This document shows positions 53,618 to 62,285 of a DNA stretch of 64,000 nucleotides, piece by piece. Origin of the DNA: Pseudomonas allokribbensis. Lineage in GTDB: Bacteria; Pseudomonadota; Gammaproteobacteria; Pseudomonadales; Pseudomonadaceae. Where the stretch lies: the NCBI RefSeq assembly GCF_014863605.1, contig NZ_CP062252.1, positions 3,791,001 through 3,855,000 of the forward strand. Direction: 5' to 3'. Numbering within the stretch: position 1 is the stretch's first letter; each line of letters begins with the position of its first letter. A program made the position numbers and the translations under genes. A model generated the notes under the pieces. The model was given only the letters and a program-made list of their open reading frames with translations, was not told the DNA's origin and made no database searches.

Positions 53618-54772
53618 ATGAGTGCCGTGATCAAAGACGCATCCCAGCAGAACGACAAACCCCTGGTCAGCCTGCGCAACCTGAACAAGCACTACGGCGA
53701 ATTCGCGGCCGTGGACAACATCTCGCTGGACATCAAGGACGGCGAATTCCTGACCTTCCTCGGCTCCAGCGGCTCGGGCAAAAGCACCACGCTGTCGATG
53801 CTCGCCGGCTTCGAAACCCCGAGCAGCGGCGAGATCCTGGTCAACGGCCAGTCGCTGGTCAACGTGCCGCCGCACAAGCGCGACATCGGCATGGTGTTCC
53901 AGCGTTATTCGCTGTTCCCGCATCTGTCAGTGCGCGACAACATCGCGTTCCCGCTGGCGATCCGCAAACTCGCGGCTGCCGAACGCGACAAACGTGTCGA
54001 TGCGATGCTGAAACTGGTGCAGCTCGAGCAATTCGCCCATCGCCGCCCTTCGCAACTGTCCGGCGGCCAGCAGCAACGGGTCGCCATCGCTCGCGCTCTG
54101 GTCTATGAGCCACGCATTCTGTTGATGGACGAACCTCTTGGTGCGCTGGACAAGAAACTGCGTGAAGACTTGCAGGATGAATTGCGCCAGTTGCACCGTC
54201 GTCTCGGCATCACCATCGTCTACGTGACCCACGATCAGGAAGAAGCCATGCGCCTGTCACAGCGCATCGCGATTTTCAGTCACGGCAAGATTGTCGGGCT
54301 CGGCAGCGGTTATGACCTGTACCAGAATCCGCCGAATGCGTTTGTGGCGTCGTTCCTTGGCAACTCGAACTTCCTCAAGCTCAAGGCTCAGGGCAACGGG
54401 GCGGCGAGTTTTGAAGGTCAGTCACTGTCGATTCGCCTCACCGCTGGATTGCAGACCGGGCAGGATGTGCTGCTGATGGTGCGCCCGGAAAAGGCTTTGG
54501 CGTTGAGTGTGCAGCAAGCGGCGAGTGAGCCGTTGGTAGCTGGCTGGAATGAGGTGTCGGCGAAGGTGGTTGAAGTGCTGTTTCTGGGTGAGAGCCAGAC
54601 GTGCAGTGTGGTCACGCCGGGTGGCACGTCCATGACCGTGAAAGCATTGTCGGCGGCTGGGATGCCGTTGAAGGCCGGGGATCCGGTGCAGGTGCGTTGG
54701 GCGACAGCAGATGCATGCGTCTACACCGAGTGGGCCAAGAGCGATCTGAACAAAGCCGCAGGCGCACACTGA
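53618..54772 (+). CDS. ABC transporter ATP-binding protein, PotA-like
   Basis: A 384-residue ATPase. Walker A is GSSGSGKST (49-57), the Q-loop is GMVFQRYSLFPH, the signature is LSGGQQQRVAIARAL, Walker B is ILLMDEPLGALD and the switch His is in YVTHDQEEAM. The C-terminal TOBE domain follows, as in PotA/FbpC transporters. The ATG at 53618 follows CAGGAG. It completes the importer and is closed by a hairpin. Confidence 0.92.
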   Translation: MSAVIKDASQQNDKPLVSLRNLNKHYGEFAAVDNISLDIKDGEFLTFLGSSGSGKSTTLSMLAGFETPSSGEILVNGQSLVNVPPHKRDIGMVFQRYSLFPHLSVRDNIAFPLAIRKLAAAERDKRVDAMLKLVQLEQFAHRRPSQLSGGQQQRVAIARALVYEPRILLMDEPLGALDKKLREDLQDELRQLHRRLGITIVYVTHDQEEAMRLSQRIAIFSHGKIVGLGSGYDLYQNPPNAFVASFLGNSNFLKLKAQGNGAASFEGQSLSIRLTAGLQTGQDVLLMVRPEKALALSVQQAASEPLVAGWNEVSAKVVEVLFLGESQTCSVVTPGGTSMTVKALSAAGMPLKAGDPVQVRWATADACVYTEWAKSDLNKAAGAH

Positions 54773-54800
54773 TTCAACAGATATTTGCGTGTCACTCTCT

Positions 54801-54837
54801 GGCCACCACAACGTCGGGTTGTGGTGGCCATTTTTTT
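54801..54837. terminator. terminator after the ABC importer genes
   Basis: GGCCACCACAAC pairs with GTTGTGGTGGCC around a five-base loop, followed by seven T. The convergent map gene ends at its edge. Confidence 0.9.
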
Positions 54838-55627
54838 AAACGATGGCCGTGTAGCCTTCGATCTGGTCCGGCCAGGCCGTCAACACTTCAAACCCATCCT
54901 CCGTCACCGCCACCATGTGCTCCCACTGCGCCGACAATGACTGATCCTTGGTCACCACCGTCCAGCCATCTGCCAGGCTCTTCACATGACGCTTGCCAGC
55001 ATTGAGCATCGGCTCGATCGTGAAGATCATGCCCGCTTTCAGCTTCAGGCCCTGCTCCGGATAACCGTAATGCAGCACTTGCGGCTCATCGTGGTAGACC
55101 TTGCCGATCCCGTGCCCGCAATACTCGCGCACCACGCTGAATCCTTCCTTTTCCGCCAGGCTTTGAATCGCATGGCCGATGTCGCCCAGCGTCGCGCCCG
55201 GCCGCACCATACGGATGCCGGCGCACATGGCGTCGTAAGTGGTCTTGATCAGGTGCCGCGCCTCGGGCGTCGGTTCGCCGACCACGTACATGCGGCTGGT
55301 GTCGCCGAACCAGCCATCCTTGATGACGGCGATGTCGAGGTTGACGATGTCGCCATCCTTCAGCACCCGGCTCGATGGAATGCCATGGCAGACCACTTCG
55401 TTGACCGACGCGCAGACGGTTTTCGGGAAGCCGTGATAACCGACGTTGGCCGGAATCGCTTTCTGCACGTTGACGATGTAGTCGTTGCACAGCCGGTCGA
55501 GCTGATCGGTGGTGACGCCAGCCTTGACGTGCGGCACCAGCATCGCCAGTACCTCGGCGGCCAGTTGGCCGGCCACGCGGGACTGGGCGATTTCAGCTTG
55601 GGTGTTGATCTTGATCGGGTTTCTCAT
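54836..55627 (-). CDS. map: methionine aminopeptidase, type I
   Basis: Removes the initiator methionine from new proteins. At 263 residues it matches type I MAP. The five metal ligands are present: Asp98, Asp109, His172, Glu205 and Glu236. It is probably a second copy, because the housekeeping pseudomonad map gene lies beside rpsB. It is translationally coupled to a ParD-like antitoxin gene by an ATGA overlap, an unusual pairing that recurs in this genus. Confidence 0.92.
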   Translation of the reverse strand: MRNPIKINTQAEIAQSRVAGQLAAEVLAMLVPHVKAGVTTDQLDRLCNDYIVNVQKAIPANVGYHGFPKTVCASVNEVVCHGIPSSRVLKDGDIVNLDIAVIKDGWFGDTSRMYVVGEPTPEARHLIKTTYDAMCAGIRMVRPGATLGDIGHAIQSLAEKEGFSVVREYCGHGIGKVYHDEPQVLHYGYPEQGLKLKAGMIFTIEPMLNAGKRHVKSLADGWTVVTKDQSLSAQWEHMVAVTEDGFEVLTAWPDQIEGYTAIV

Positions 55628-55884
55628 GCCTTGGCTGCCTCTTGAACCGGGATGTTCTGCGCGGCATCGGCCAGGGCACAGATTTGTTGCAGATCCAGAC
55701 CACCCGCCTGCTCGGCGCGAATCAGCAACCGGCAGATGGCGTGGTGATCAAGGTCGGGATAGAGCTCGGCGAGCATGCCGATGCGCATCCAGTGCTCGGC
55801 CTGCGCGTTGATCGAGCGGCTGAGTGCGTTGCTGGAGATGCGCAGATTCTCGTGCATGTCCTCTGAAATCTTCACAATGCCCAT
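55624..55884 (-). CDS. ParD-like antitoxin-family protein
   Basis: An 86-residue protein beginning MGIVKISEDMHENLRISSNA, the ribbon-helix-helix start of ParD-like DNA-binding proteins, followed by SRSINAQAEHWMRIGMLAEL. No ParE toxin is adjacent; the partner gene encodes methionine aminopeptidase. It probably autoregulates through the palindrome at 55896-55919 just upstream of its start. Whether it binds MAP directly is unknown. Confidence 0.82.
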   Translation of the reverse strand: MGIVKISEDMHENLRISSNALSRSINAQAEHWMRIGMLAELYPDLDHHAICRLLIRAEQAGGLDLQQICALADAAQNIPVQEAAKA

Positions 55885-55895
55885 GGCAATTTCCG

Positions 55896-55919
55896 ATACG
55901 AAATGTATATGGTTCGTAT
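55896..55919. promoter_or_regulatory. palindrome ATACGAA-N10-TTCGTAT before the ParD-like/map operon
   Basis: Two perfect 7-base arms, AT-rich centre with TGTATAT, 12 bases upstream of the ParD-like start codon. The spacing suits a ribbon-helix-helix dimer of dimers. Confidence 0.6.
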
Positions 55920-56181
55920 ATTAATCGTACGCCGCCACGGATTGCAAACTTTGCTCGTCCACTAAATCGCAGGCAAAAAAAAGCTGCCGAAGTTGGCAGC
56001 CAAAATCATGAAAAGCACGCGATGTATTGGGGGCAAGAATAGGCGGCCGATAATGACAGTGTCATGACAGCGATGAATTCATTGAACCGCCCCGCCCGCG
56101 TCATCAGGTTGTCATCGAACCCACGGCAGAATCCTCGCAAACCGTCCCGAGCCTCCCGACGGAAGATTTGCAAGGACTCCC

Positions 56182-57117
56182 ATGAAAGAAGACACCTCGC
56201 TGTTTGCTGCCATCGATCTGGGCTCGAATGCGTTTCGCATGATGATTGGCCAGTCGGTACGCAGCAGAAAGGGCTTCATGATTCAGGAGGTCAAAACCTT
56301 GCGCGAGCCAGTGCGGCTGGCCGAAGGTTTCGACGGCCGAGCATTGGACGAAATGGCGCTGGATCGCGGTTGGCAGGCCTTGGCGCGGTTCGGCAAGAAG
56401 CTTCGCGGTTTCGAGCCCGGTCGTGTGCGAGCAGTGGCCACCAGCGCCGTGCGCGAGGCAGACAACGCGCAGTTGTTCCTGGCCAGCGCGGAACGGCACC
56501 TGGGGTTTCGCATCGATGTGATTTCCGGGCATGAAGAAGCGCGCCTGGTCTACGCCGGTGTGGCCCACACCCTGCCGGTCGCCGATGACATGCGCCTGGT
56601 GGTCGATATTGGCGGTGGCTCCACCGAACTGATTCTCGGCCAGGGCTCTCAGCCGCTGCTGACCGAAAGCATTGCCATCGGCAGCGGCACCTTGAGCGCG
56701 CGCTACTTTCGCAATGGCGAGATTTCTGCCGGCGCCCTGCAAGAAGCCGAACGGGTCGCCATCCTGCAATTCGAAAAAGTCGCCCGTCGCTATCGCGCCC
56801 AGGGCTGGCAGCAGACGATCGGCTCTTCGGGCACCGCGCGGATGCTCGCCAAGGTGCTCAAGGCCAATCGCCTGAACGATTACGGCCAAAGCGGCATCAC
56901 CTACGGCGGCCTGCTGCGGCTGTCGTTGCGCCTGCTGGAAGTCAGCAATGTTCAACAGCTGAAACTGGCCGGCCTGCAACCCCATCGCCAGAGCATTCTG
57001 CCCGGCGGCCTGGTGGTCATGCTGGCGGCATTCAAGGTGTTCGGGATCGCGCAAATGGTGCCGTCCGAGCCGGGATTGCGACTGGGGGTTCTGCACGGCC
57101 TGATGAGCAATCACTGA
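56182..57117 (+). CDS. short Ppx/GppA phosphatase family protein
   Basis: A 311-residue member of the exopolyphosphatase/pppGpp-phosphohydrolase family. The ASKHA phosphate loops are clear: AAIDLGSNAFRMMIG near the start and VVDIGGGSTELILG in the middle. It lacks the C-terminal HD-like domain of full-length Ppx/GppA (about 500 residues), so it resembles the shorter single-module type. The role is polyphosphate or (p)ppGpp turnover by family. Monocistronic, and divergent from the map operon. Confidence 0.88.
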   Translation: MKEDTSLFAAIDLGSNAFRMMIGQSVRSRKGFMIQEVKTLREPVRLAEGFDGRALDEMALDRGWQALARFGKKLRGFEPGRVRAVATSAVREADNAQLFLASAERHLGFRIDVISGHEEARLVYAGVAHTLPVADDMRLVVDIGGGSTELILGQGSQPLLTESIAIGSGTLSARYFRNGEISAGALQEAERVAILQFEKVARRYRAQGWQQTIGSSGTARMLAKVLKANRLNDYGQSGITYGGLLRLSLRLLEVSNVQQLKLAGLQPHRQSILPGGLVVMLAAFKVFGIAQMVPSEPGLRLGVLHGLMSNH

Positions 57118-57376
57118 GCGATTTTCGCTGCAGGATTTTCACTGCCGAATCAAGCCATCCGTGACGCCGAAGACGCCCTTTGAATACTCAATGACGCCTC
57201 TGTGTAAACCTCTGTAAATCGCTCCCTTCCCCTCTCTGATTTCGTTCTATCGTTAGATCGAAATGGCTGAATTGCACGCTGACTAAAGGTTGCGACAGTT
57301 GATGTCTGCGCCTATGTTGCACGCGAGCTTTTCCCCCGCGAATGGAACGCGATCAACACCACAAAGAGGTGAAGAA

Positions 57377-58753
57377 ATGTCAAAGGAATCACGCCCTGCC
57401 GTACTTGGGCTGATCGGCAATACTCCGCTGGTACAAGTCACCCGCTTCGATACCGGCCTGTGCACCCTGTTTCTCAAACTCGAATCCCAGAACCCCGGCG
57501 GATCGATCAAGGATCGTATCGGCCTGGCGATGATTGACGCCGCCGAACGCGACGGTCGCCTGCAACCCGGCGGCACGATCGTTGAAGCCACCGCCGGCAA
57601 CACCGGCCTGGGCCTGGCACTGGTTGGCCGCGCCAAGGGCTACCGCGTCGTGCTGGTCGTGCCGGACAAGATGTCCACGGAGAAAGTCCTGCACCTCAAG
57701 GCCATGGGCGCCGAAGTGCACATCACCCGCTCCGATGTCGGCAAGGGTCACCCCGAGTACTACCAGGACGTCGCCGCCCGTCTGGCGAAAGACATTCCCG
57801 GCGCCTTTTTCGCCGACCAGTTCAACAACCCGGCCAACCCGCTGGCCCACGAATGCAGCACTGCACCGGAAATCTGGGCGCAGACCGAGCATGACCTGGA
57901 CGCCATCGTGGTCGGCGTCGGCTCGGCCGGCACGCTGACCGGCCTGACCCGTTTCTTCAAACGCGTGCAGCCGGATCTTGAAATGGTCCTGGCCGACCCG
58001 GTCGGTTCGGTGATGGCTGAATACAGCCGCAGCAAGCACTTGGGCACTGCCGGATCGTGGGCGGTGGAAGGCATCGGCGAAGACTTCATTCCGTCGATCA
58101 CCGACCTGTCGAGCGTGCGTAGCGCCTACTCGATCAGCGACGAAGAAAGCTTCGATCACGCCCGCCAGTTGCTGAAAGCCGAAGGCATCCTCGGTGGTTC
58201 GTCCACCGGCACCCTGCTCGCCGCCGCGCTGCGTTACTGCCGTGAGCAGACCGTGCCGAAACGTGTGGTCAGCTTCGTCTGCGACACCGGTACTCGCTAC
58301 CTGTCGAAGGTCTACAACGACCAATGGATGACCGATCAGGGCCTGTTGCAGCGCAAACGCTACGGCGATCTGCGCGACCTGATTGCCCGACGTTTCGAAG
58401 ACGGCAAAGTCGTCAGCGTCGGCCCGGACGACACGCTGATGACCGCGTTCCAGCGCATGCGCCTGGCCGATGTCTCGCAGTTGCCGGTGCTGGTGGATGG
58501 CAAACAATTGGTCGGCGTGATCGACGAATCGGACATTCTGGTTCGCGTACACGAAGACGCCTCGCTCTTCAGCAAACCCGTCGCCCATGCGATGACAGAC
58601 AAGTTGCAAACCCTCGCCCCCGGCGCCACGCTGGCTGAACTGGAAGCCGTGCTCAGCAGCGGCCTGGTGGCGATCATTGCCGACGCTTCCGGCTTCCACG
58701 GCCTGATCACCCGCGTCGACATGCTCAATCAGTTACGGAGATCCCTCGCATGA
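57377..58753 (+). CDS. cystathionine beta-synthase
   Basis: Condenses serine and homocysteine to cystathionine, first step of reverse transsulfuration. A fold-type-II PLP enzyme with Lys45 in PGGSIKDR, phosphate-binding segment EATAGNTGLG and a GGSSTGTLLA loop. A C-terminal CBS-domain pair lies at about residues 335-458. There is no haem-binding N-terminus. AAGAGGTGA precedes the ATG at 57377. It overlaps the lyase gene by four bases. Confidence 0.92.
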   Translation: MSKESRPAVLGLIGNTPLVQVTRFDTGLCTLFLKLESQNPGGSIKDRIGLAMIDAAERDGRLQPGGTIVEATAGNTGLGLALVGRAKGYRVVLVVPDKMSTEKVLHLKAMGAEVHITRSDVGKGHPEYYQDVAARLAKDIPGAFFADQFNNPANPLAHECSTAPEIWAQTEHDLDAIVVGVGSAGTLTGLTRFFKRVQPDLEMVLADPVGSVMAEYSRSKHLGTAGSWAVEGIGEDFIPSITDLSSVRSAYSISDEESFDHARQLLKAEGILGGSSTGTLLAAALRYCREQTVPKRVVSFVCDTGTRYLSKVYNDQWMTDQGLLQRKRYGDLRDLIARRFEDGKVVSVGPDDTLMTAFQRMRLADVSQLPVLVDGKQLVGVIDESDILVRVHEDASLFSKPVAHAMTDKLQTLAPGATLAELEAVLSSGLVAIIADASGFHGLITRVDMLNQLRRSLA

Positions 58754-59928
58754 GTCAGCACGACAAGAACGCCCGCCCTCAGGGCTTCGCCACCCGCGTG
58801 ATCCACGCAGGGCAAACGCCGGACCCGACCACCGGCGCGCTGATGCCGCCGATCTACGCCAACTCGACGTACCTGCAAGACAGCCCTGGCGTACATAAGG
58901 GTTTCGACTACGGCCGCTCGCACAACCCGACGCGTTTTGCGCTGGAGCGTTGCGTGGCGGATCTGGAAGGCGGCACCCAGGCCTTCGCCTTCGCTTCCGG
59001 GCTGGCGACGATTTCCACCGTGCTCGAACTGATCGACGCCGGCTCGCACATCGTGTCCGGCAATGACCTGTACGGTGGCACGTTCCGCCTGTTCGACAAG
59101 GTGCGCCAGCGCAGTGCCGGGCATCGTTTCAGCTACGTCGACCTGGCCGATCTGTCGGCGTTCGAAGCCTCGTTGCAGGACGACACGCGCATGGTCATGG
59201 TCGAGACCCCGACCAACCCGCTGCTGAGCCTGTCCGACCTCGCCGCCATCGCCCGTATCTGCAAGGCGCGCGGGATCATCTGCGTGGCCGACAACACCTT
59301 CGCCAGCCCATGGATCCAGCGTCCGCTGGAACTGGGTTTCGACATCGTGCTGCACTCGACCACCAAATACCTGAACGGTCACTCCGACGTGATCGGCGGC
59401 ATCGCGGTTGTCGGTGACAATCCGGCGCTGGCCGAGCGCTTGGGTTTCCTGCAAAACGCCGTCGGTGCCATCTCCGGTCCGTTCGACGCCTTCCTCACCC
59501 TGCGCGGCGTGAAGACGCTGGCGCTGCGCATGGAGCGTCATTGCAGCAACGCACTGGAGCTGGCGCGCTGGCTGGAGCAACAGCCGCAGGTCAAACGCGT
59601 CTACTACCCGGGCCTGGAATCCCATCCGCAGCACGAACTGGCCAAGCGTCAGATGCGTGGTTTCGGCGGGATGATTTCCCTGGATCTGAACAGTGATCTG
59701 GCAGGCGCTCGCCGCTTCCTGGAGAACGTGCAGATCTTCGCTTTGGCCGAAAGCCTTGGCGGTGTGGAAAGCCTGATCGAGCACCCGGCGATCATGACCC
59801 ACGCGACCATCCCGGCCGAAACCCGTGCCAAGCTCGGCATCGGTGACAGCCTGGTGCGTCTGTCGGTGGGCGTCGAGGACATCGAAGACCTGCGGGCGGA
59901 TCTGGCGCAGGCGCTGGCCAGTATCTAA
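58750..59928 (+). CDS. cystathionine gamma-lyase/synthase
   Basis: A 392-residue Cys/Met-metabolism PLP enzyme. The PLP lysine is Lys206 in [14 protein letters not shown], and other family motifs are YGRSHNPTR and [13 protein letters not shown]. Coupled to cystathionine beta-synthase, it most likely acts as the gamma-lyase that releases cysteine, 2-oxobutyrate and ammonia. Lyase and synthase cannot be separated by sequence alone. A compact terminator follows. Confidence 0.92.
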   Translation: MSQHDKNARPQGFATRVIHAGQTPDPTTGALMPPIYANSTYLQDSPGVHKGFDYGRSHNPTRFALERCVADLEGGTQAFAFASGLATISTVLELIDAGSHIVSGNDLYGGTFRLFDKVRQRSAGHRFSYVDLADLSAFEASLQDDTRMVMVETPTNPLLSLSDLAAIARICKARGIICVADNTFASPWIQRPLELGFDIVLHSTTKYLNGHSDVIGGIAVVGDNPALAERLGFLQNAVGAISGPFDAFLTLRGVKTLALRMERHCSNALELARWLEQQPQVKRVYYPGLESHPQHELAKRQMRGFGGMISLDLNSDLAGARRFLENVQIFALAESLGGVESLIEHPAIMTHATIPAETRAKLGIGDSLVRLSVGVEDIEDLRADLAQALASI

Positions 59929-59941
59929 CCCGCAAAAACGT

Positions 59942-59968
59942 CAAAGCCCGCACGATGCGGGCTTTGGT
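59942..59968 (+). terminator. terminator of the transsulfuration operon
   Basis: CAAAGCCCGCA and TGCGGGCTTTG pair perfectly around CGA. Confidence 0.85.
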
Positions 59969-60476
59969 GTTTGAGTAGGCGGCCAGTGCTGGTCTCTGGC
60001 TTACGAGGTTTATCAGGACTCTCACAGTACAGGCAATGTGCTCTGCTGCTTCACACGGCATAAGGGCTGGAACCCAGCGCGGGGTTCTTTCTAACCGTGT
60101 ACCCTTCGGAACGCGCCCAACGCTTCCTCGCTATCCGCTTGCGCATCAGTCTGCGTCTTCGCCTACATTCTTGAGCCTAGCAAACACGCCACAATCCGCC
60201 GCGCGGTTTTTAGATTGATTTTCTTCTAGCGCTTGCCTGCAAGGAAGGTAACCGACTATCGCCTGCAAGCCCCTTAAGCCTGCCACCCGCCGAGGGCGAA
60301 CTATACTTTTCAGTTCGCTGTCCGGATTTCATGTAAACCGTCGACACCTGTGCGCCTTGGGGTGCGCCCGTGCCAATCGCCAATCTGGTTAACCCCGGGC
60401 CAACGAGCCTTCCGTCGAGGATCCAATGACGGGCAATGCTCGGATGCTTTGTGGCTGATGGGTCGTGGAGAAAATC
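59969..60476. other. 508-base intergenic region, possible long leader or RNA
   Basis: No supported protein gene. It contains short complementary stretches and, near 60355, a GCGCCTTGGGGTGCGC hairpin, which could belong to a structured leader or small RNA before the repeat-protein gene. No known RNA family recognised. Confidence 0.35.
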
Positions 60477-61244
60477 ATGAAACACAAGCTTTGGTCAGGC
60501 GTCGTCCTGGCGGTCGCTGCATCGGTTGTGGTGATGCCCAGTGTCTGGGCTGCGCAGGCTCAGGCGCTGGCGTCTGACGGGGCGGATCATGTCAAGGCCG
60601 GGGCGGTTGCTTCGGATGGTTCAGATCATGTCGGCGCCGGGGCTGTGGCTTCTGATGGTTCAGATCATGTCGGTGCAGGAGCAGTCGCCTCTGATGGTTC
60701 CGATCACGTTGGCGCCGGAGCTGTAGCTTCTGATGGTTCAGATCATGTCGGTGCAGGAGCAGTCGCCTCTGATGGTTCTGATCATGTTGGCGCCGGAGCT
60801 GTAGCTTCTGATGGTTCCGATCACGTTGGCGCCGGAGCCGTAGCTTCTGATGGTTCCGATCACGTTGGCGCCGGAGCCGTAGCTTCTGATGGTTCCGATC
60901 ACGTTGGCGCCGGAGCGGTGGCTTCGGATGGTTCCGATCACGTTGGTGCCGGAGCGGTGGCTTCGGATGGTTCGGATCATGTGGGCGCGGGAGCAGTAGC
61001 TTCAGATGGTTCTGATCACGTTGGCGCTGGCGCTGTAGCTTCTGACGGTTCCGATCACGTTGGCGCTGGCGCTGTAGCTTCTGACGGTTCCGACCACGTC
61101 CGCGCGGGCGCCCTCGCCTCCGATGGCGGCGATAAAGTGGGGGCCAGTCGATTCGCGTCCACTCGCGTTGGCGTAGGCTCTGACCAGGTCGCTTCCGCCC
61201 TCATGAACGGCAGCTATTCGGATCAGTTCAATAGTCCTCAGTGA
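60477..61244 (+). CDS. exported protein of 13-residue tandem repeats
   Basis: A 255-residue protein with a signal peptide (MKHKLWSGVVLAVAAS, cleaved after VWA at about residue 25) and then fourteen consecutive 13-residue units with consensus ASDGSDHVGAGAV. A degenerate fifteenth unit (ASDGGDKVGASRF) and a 29-residue tail ending SYSDQFNSPQ follow. The Asp-Gly-x-Asp spacing recalls Ca-binding repeats without matching RTX. Function unknown; a surface or matrix structural role is possible. The ATG at 60477 has GGAG eight bases upstream; a GTG at 60465 is less likely. Confidence 0.85.
   Translation: MKHKLWSGVVLAVAASVVVMPSVWAAQAQALASDGADHVKAGAVASDGSDHVGAGAVASDGSDHVGAGAVASDGSDHVGAGAVASDGSDHVGAGAVASDGSDHVGAGAVASDGSDHVGAGAVASDGSDHVGAGAVASDGSDHVGAGAVASDGSDHVGAGAVASDGSDHVGAGAVASDGSDHVGAGAVASDGSDHVGAGAVASDGSDHVRAGALASDGGDKVGASRFASTRVGVGSDQVASALMNGSYSDQFNSPQ
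60570..61115 (+). repeat. fourteen 39-bp tandem repeats in coding frame
   Basis: Exact period 39. Units differ mainly at synonymous positions (GATCATGTC, GATCACGTT, GATCATGTG for the same residues), and neighbouring units share variants, which points to recent local duplication combined with selection for the protein sequence. Confidence 0.95.
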
Positions 61245-61251
61245 TGCTTGC

Positions 61252-61286
61252 CGGCGCAACCAGCCAACGACTGGTTGCGCCGTATT
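61252..61286 (+). terminator. hairpin terminator after the repeat-protein gene
   Basis: CGGCGCAACCAG and CTGGTTGCGCCG pair perfectly around a seven-base loop, followed by TATTT. Confidence 0.75.
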
Positions 61287-61395
61287 TGCACATTTATGCT
61301 TTCGATCGGCTTGCAACGTCAGGAAGCCCGCATGACAGACTAATGGACTCGTGAAGAGTCTACGACGCGCAATTGAATCAATGTTTGCGCGCGCA

Positions 61396-62166
61396 TCATT
61401 TCGGGCCACTCATTCCGCCATCGCCACCGCCACGGCGCTTTCTCCCGGAACCGGGACTGGCACTGGAGTCCGAACCTTGCGCCGGCCCGGCTTTAACATT
61501 TGCATTAGCGTGCTGTTTGGATTGTTCAGCCTTGAACCATACATGCAGCGCTGTAATGCTTTCAAATCGCTCGGAGCAAAACTCACCGCTTCCATCCTTG
61601 TAACCAACCACTAGACACACTTCGCTTCCTTTCGTCCCTTGCGAAGTCGTCGCCACGAGCAGATCGATATACTTTGCAAACTCTTCTACCGGCAACGCGT
61701 ACTTCGCGTTACCAGAAAACAGATCTTTCGCATATATGTGCAACTTAATCTTGTCTTTATCTTCACAACGTTCAGTAAGGCACCCTGCCTTTCCAGATGG
61801 GACATTCCTAAGCACTTCTACGTTGCACACCGCATTCCTGTAAATATAGAGAACCTGCTTCCCGTCGTTATCATCTCCAGCAAACAGATGGCAGCTGTCG
61901 TGCAGTTCCCGGAGTTGCGGGTCTGAAAAGACAGCAGAACAAACCGCATAAACACGGTCAACTTTACTATTCTCCGTTTTGCTTTTTAATACCGTATCCT
62001 TGAATTCAATCAGGCTGTAATTAGCCAGATTGGTAAAGATGGTATCGGCCAAAAGCTTTTCGTCCTGCCCACCGGTTGGAAACTGTTTGAACGTCGCCGA
62101 ACATTCTCGCGCGGCAGTAAGCAAATTATCGACAAATGCCGATATCACACCCGATTCATTTTGCAT
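61396..62166 (-). CDS. cytoplasmic protein of unknown function with basic Gly/Ser-rich tail
   Basis: A 256-residue protein preceded by a strong AGGGAGGGAG ribosome site. It has no signal peptide. An alpha/beta region spans about residues 30-215, with six cysteines and acidic loops (HLFAGDDNDGKQVLYI). The tail after residue 220 is Gly/Ser/Arg-rich (PGSGRKRRGGGDGG). Base composition is lower in GC than most neighbours, suggesting acquisition. I do not recognise the family; an effector or toxin-related role would be speculation. Confidence 0.65.
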   Translation of the reverse strand: MQNESGVISAFVDNLLTAARECSATFKQFPTGGQDEKLLADTIFTNLANYSLIEFKDTVLKSKTENSKVDRVYAVCSAVFSDPQLRELHDSCHLFAGDDNDGKQVLYIYRNAVCNVEVLRNVPSGKAGCLTERCEDKDKIKLHIYAKDLFSGNAKYALPVEEFAKYIDLLVATTSQGTKGSEVCLVVGYKDGSGEFCSERFESITALHVWFKAEQSKQHANANVKAGPAQGSDSSASPGSGRKRRGGGDGGMSGPK

Positions 62167-62285
62167 CCAACTCCCTCCCTAGAATTCAAGTAGCACGTTA
62201 TCTGCGTGCAAAAACGGAGAAGGTTATCACGCTCAGAGCGTTTGACGTTTCGCCCGGCGCATACCCGATGGTTTGCAAATGAACA

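Noticed and set aside
59969..60476. tRNA or tmRNA in the gap before the repeat protein
   Set aside because: No cloverleaf, CCA end or TPsiC-type arm could be placed.
60570..61115. Regular 39-bp repeats considered as a CRISPR array
   Set aside because: Units are contiguous with no spacers and stay in one coding frame.
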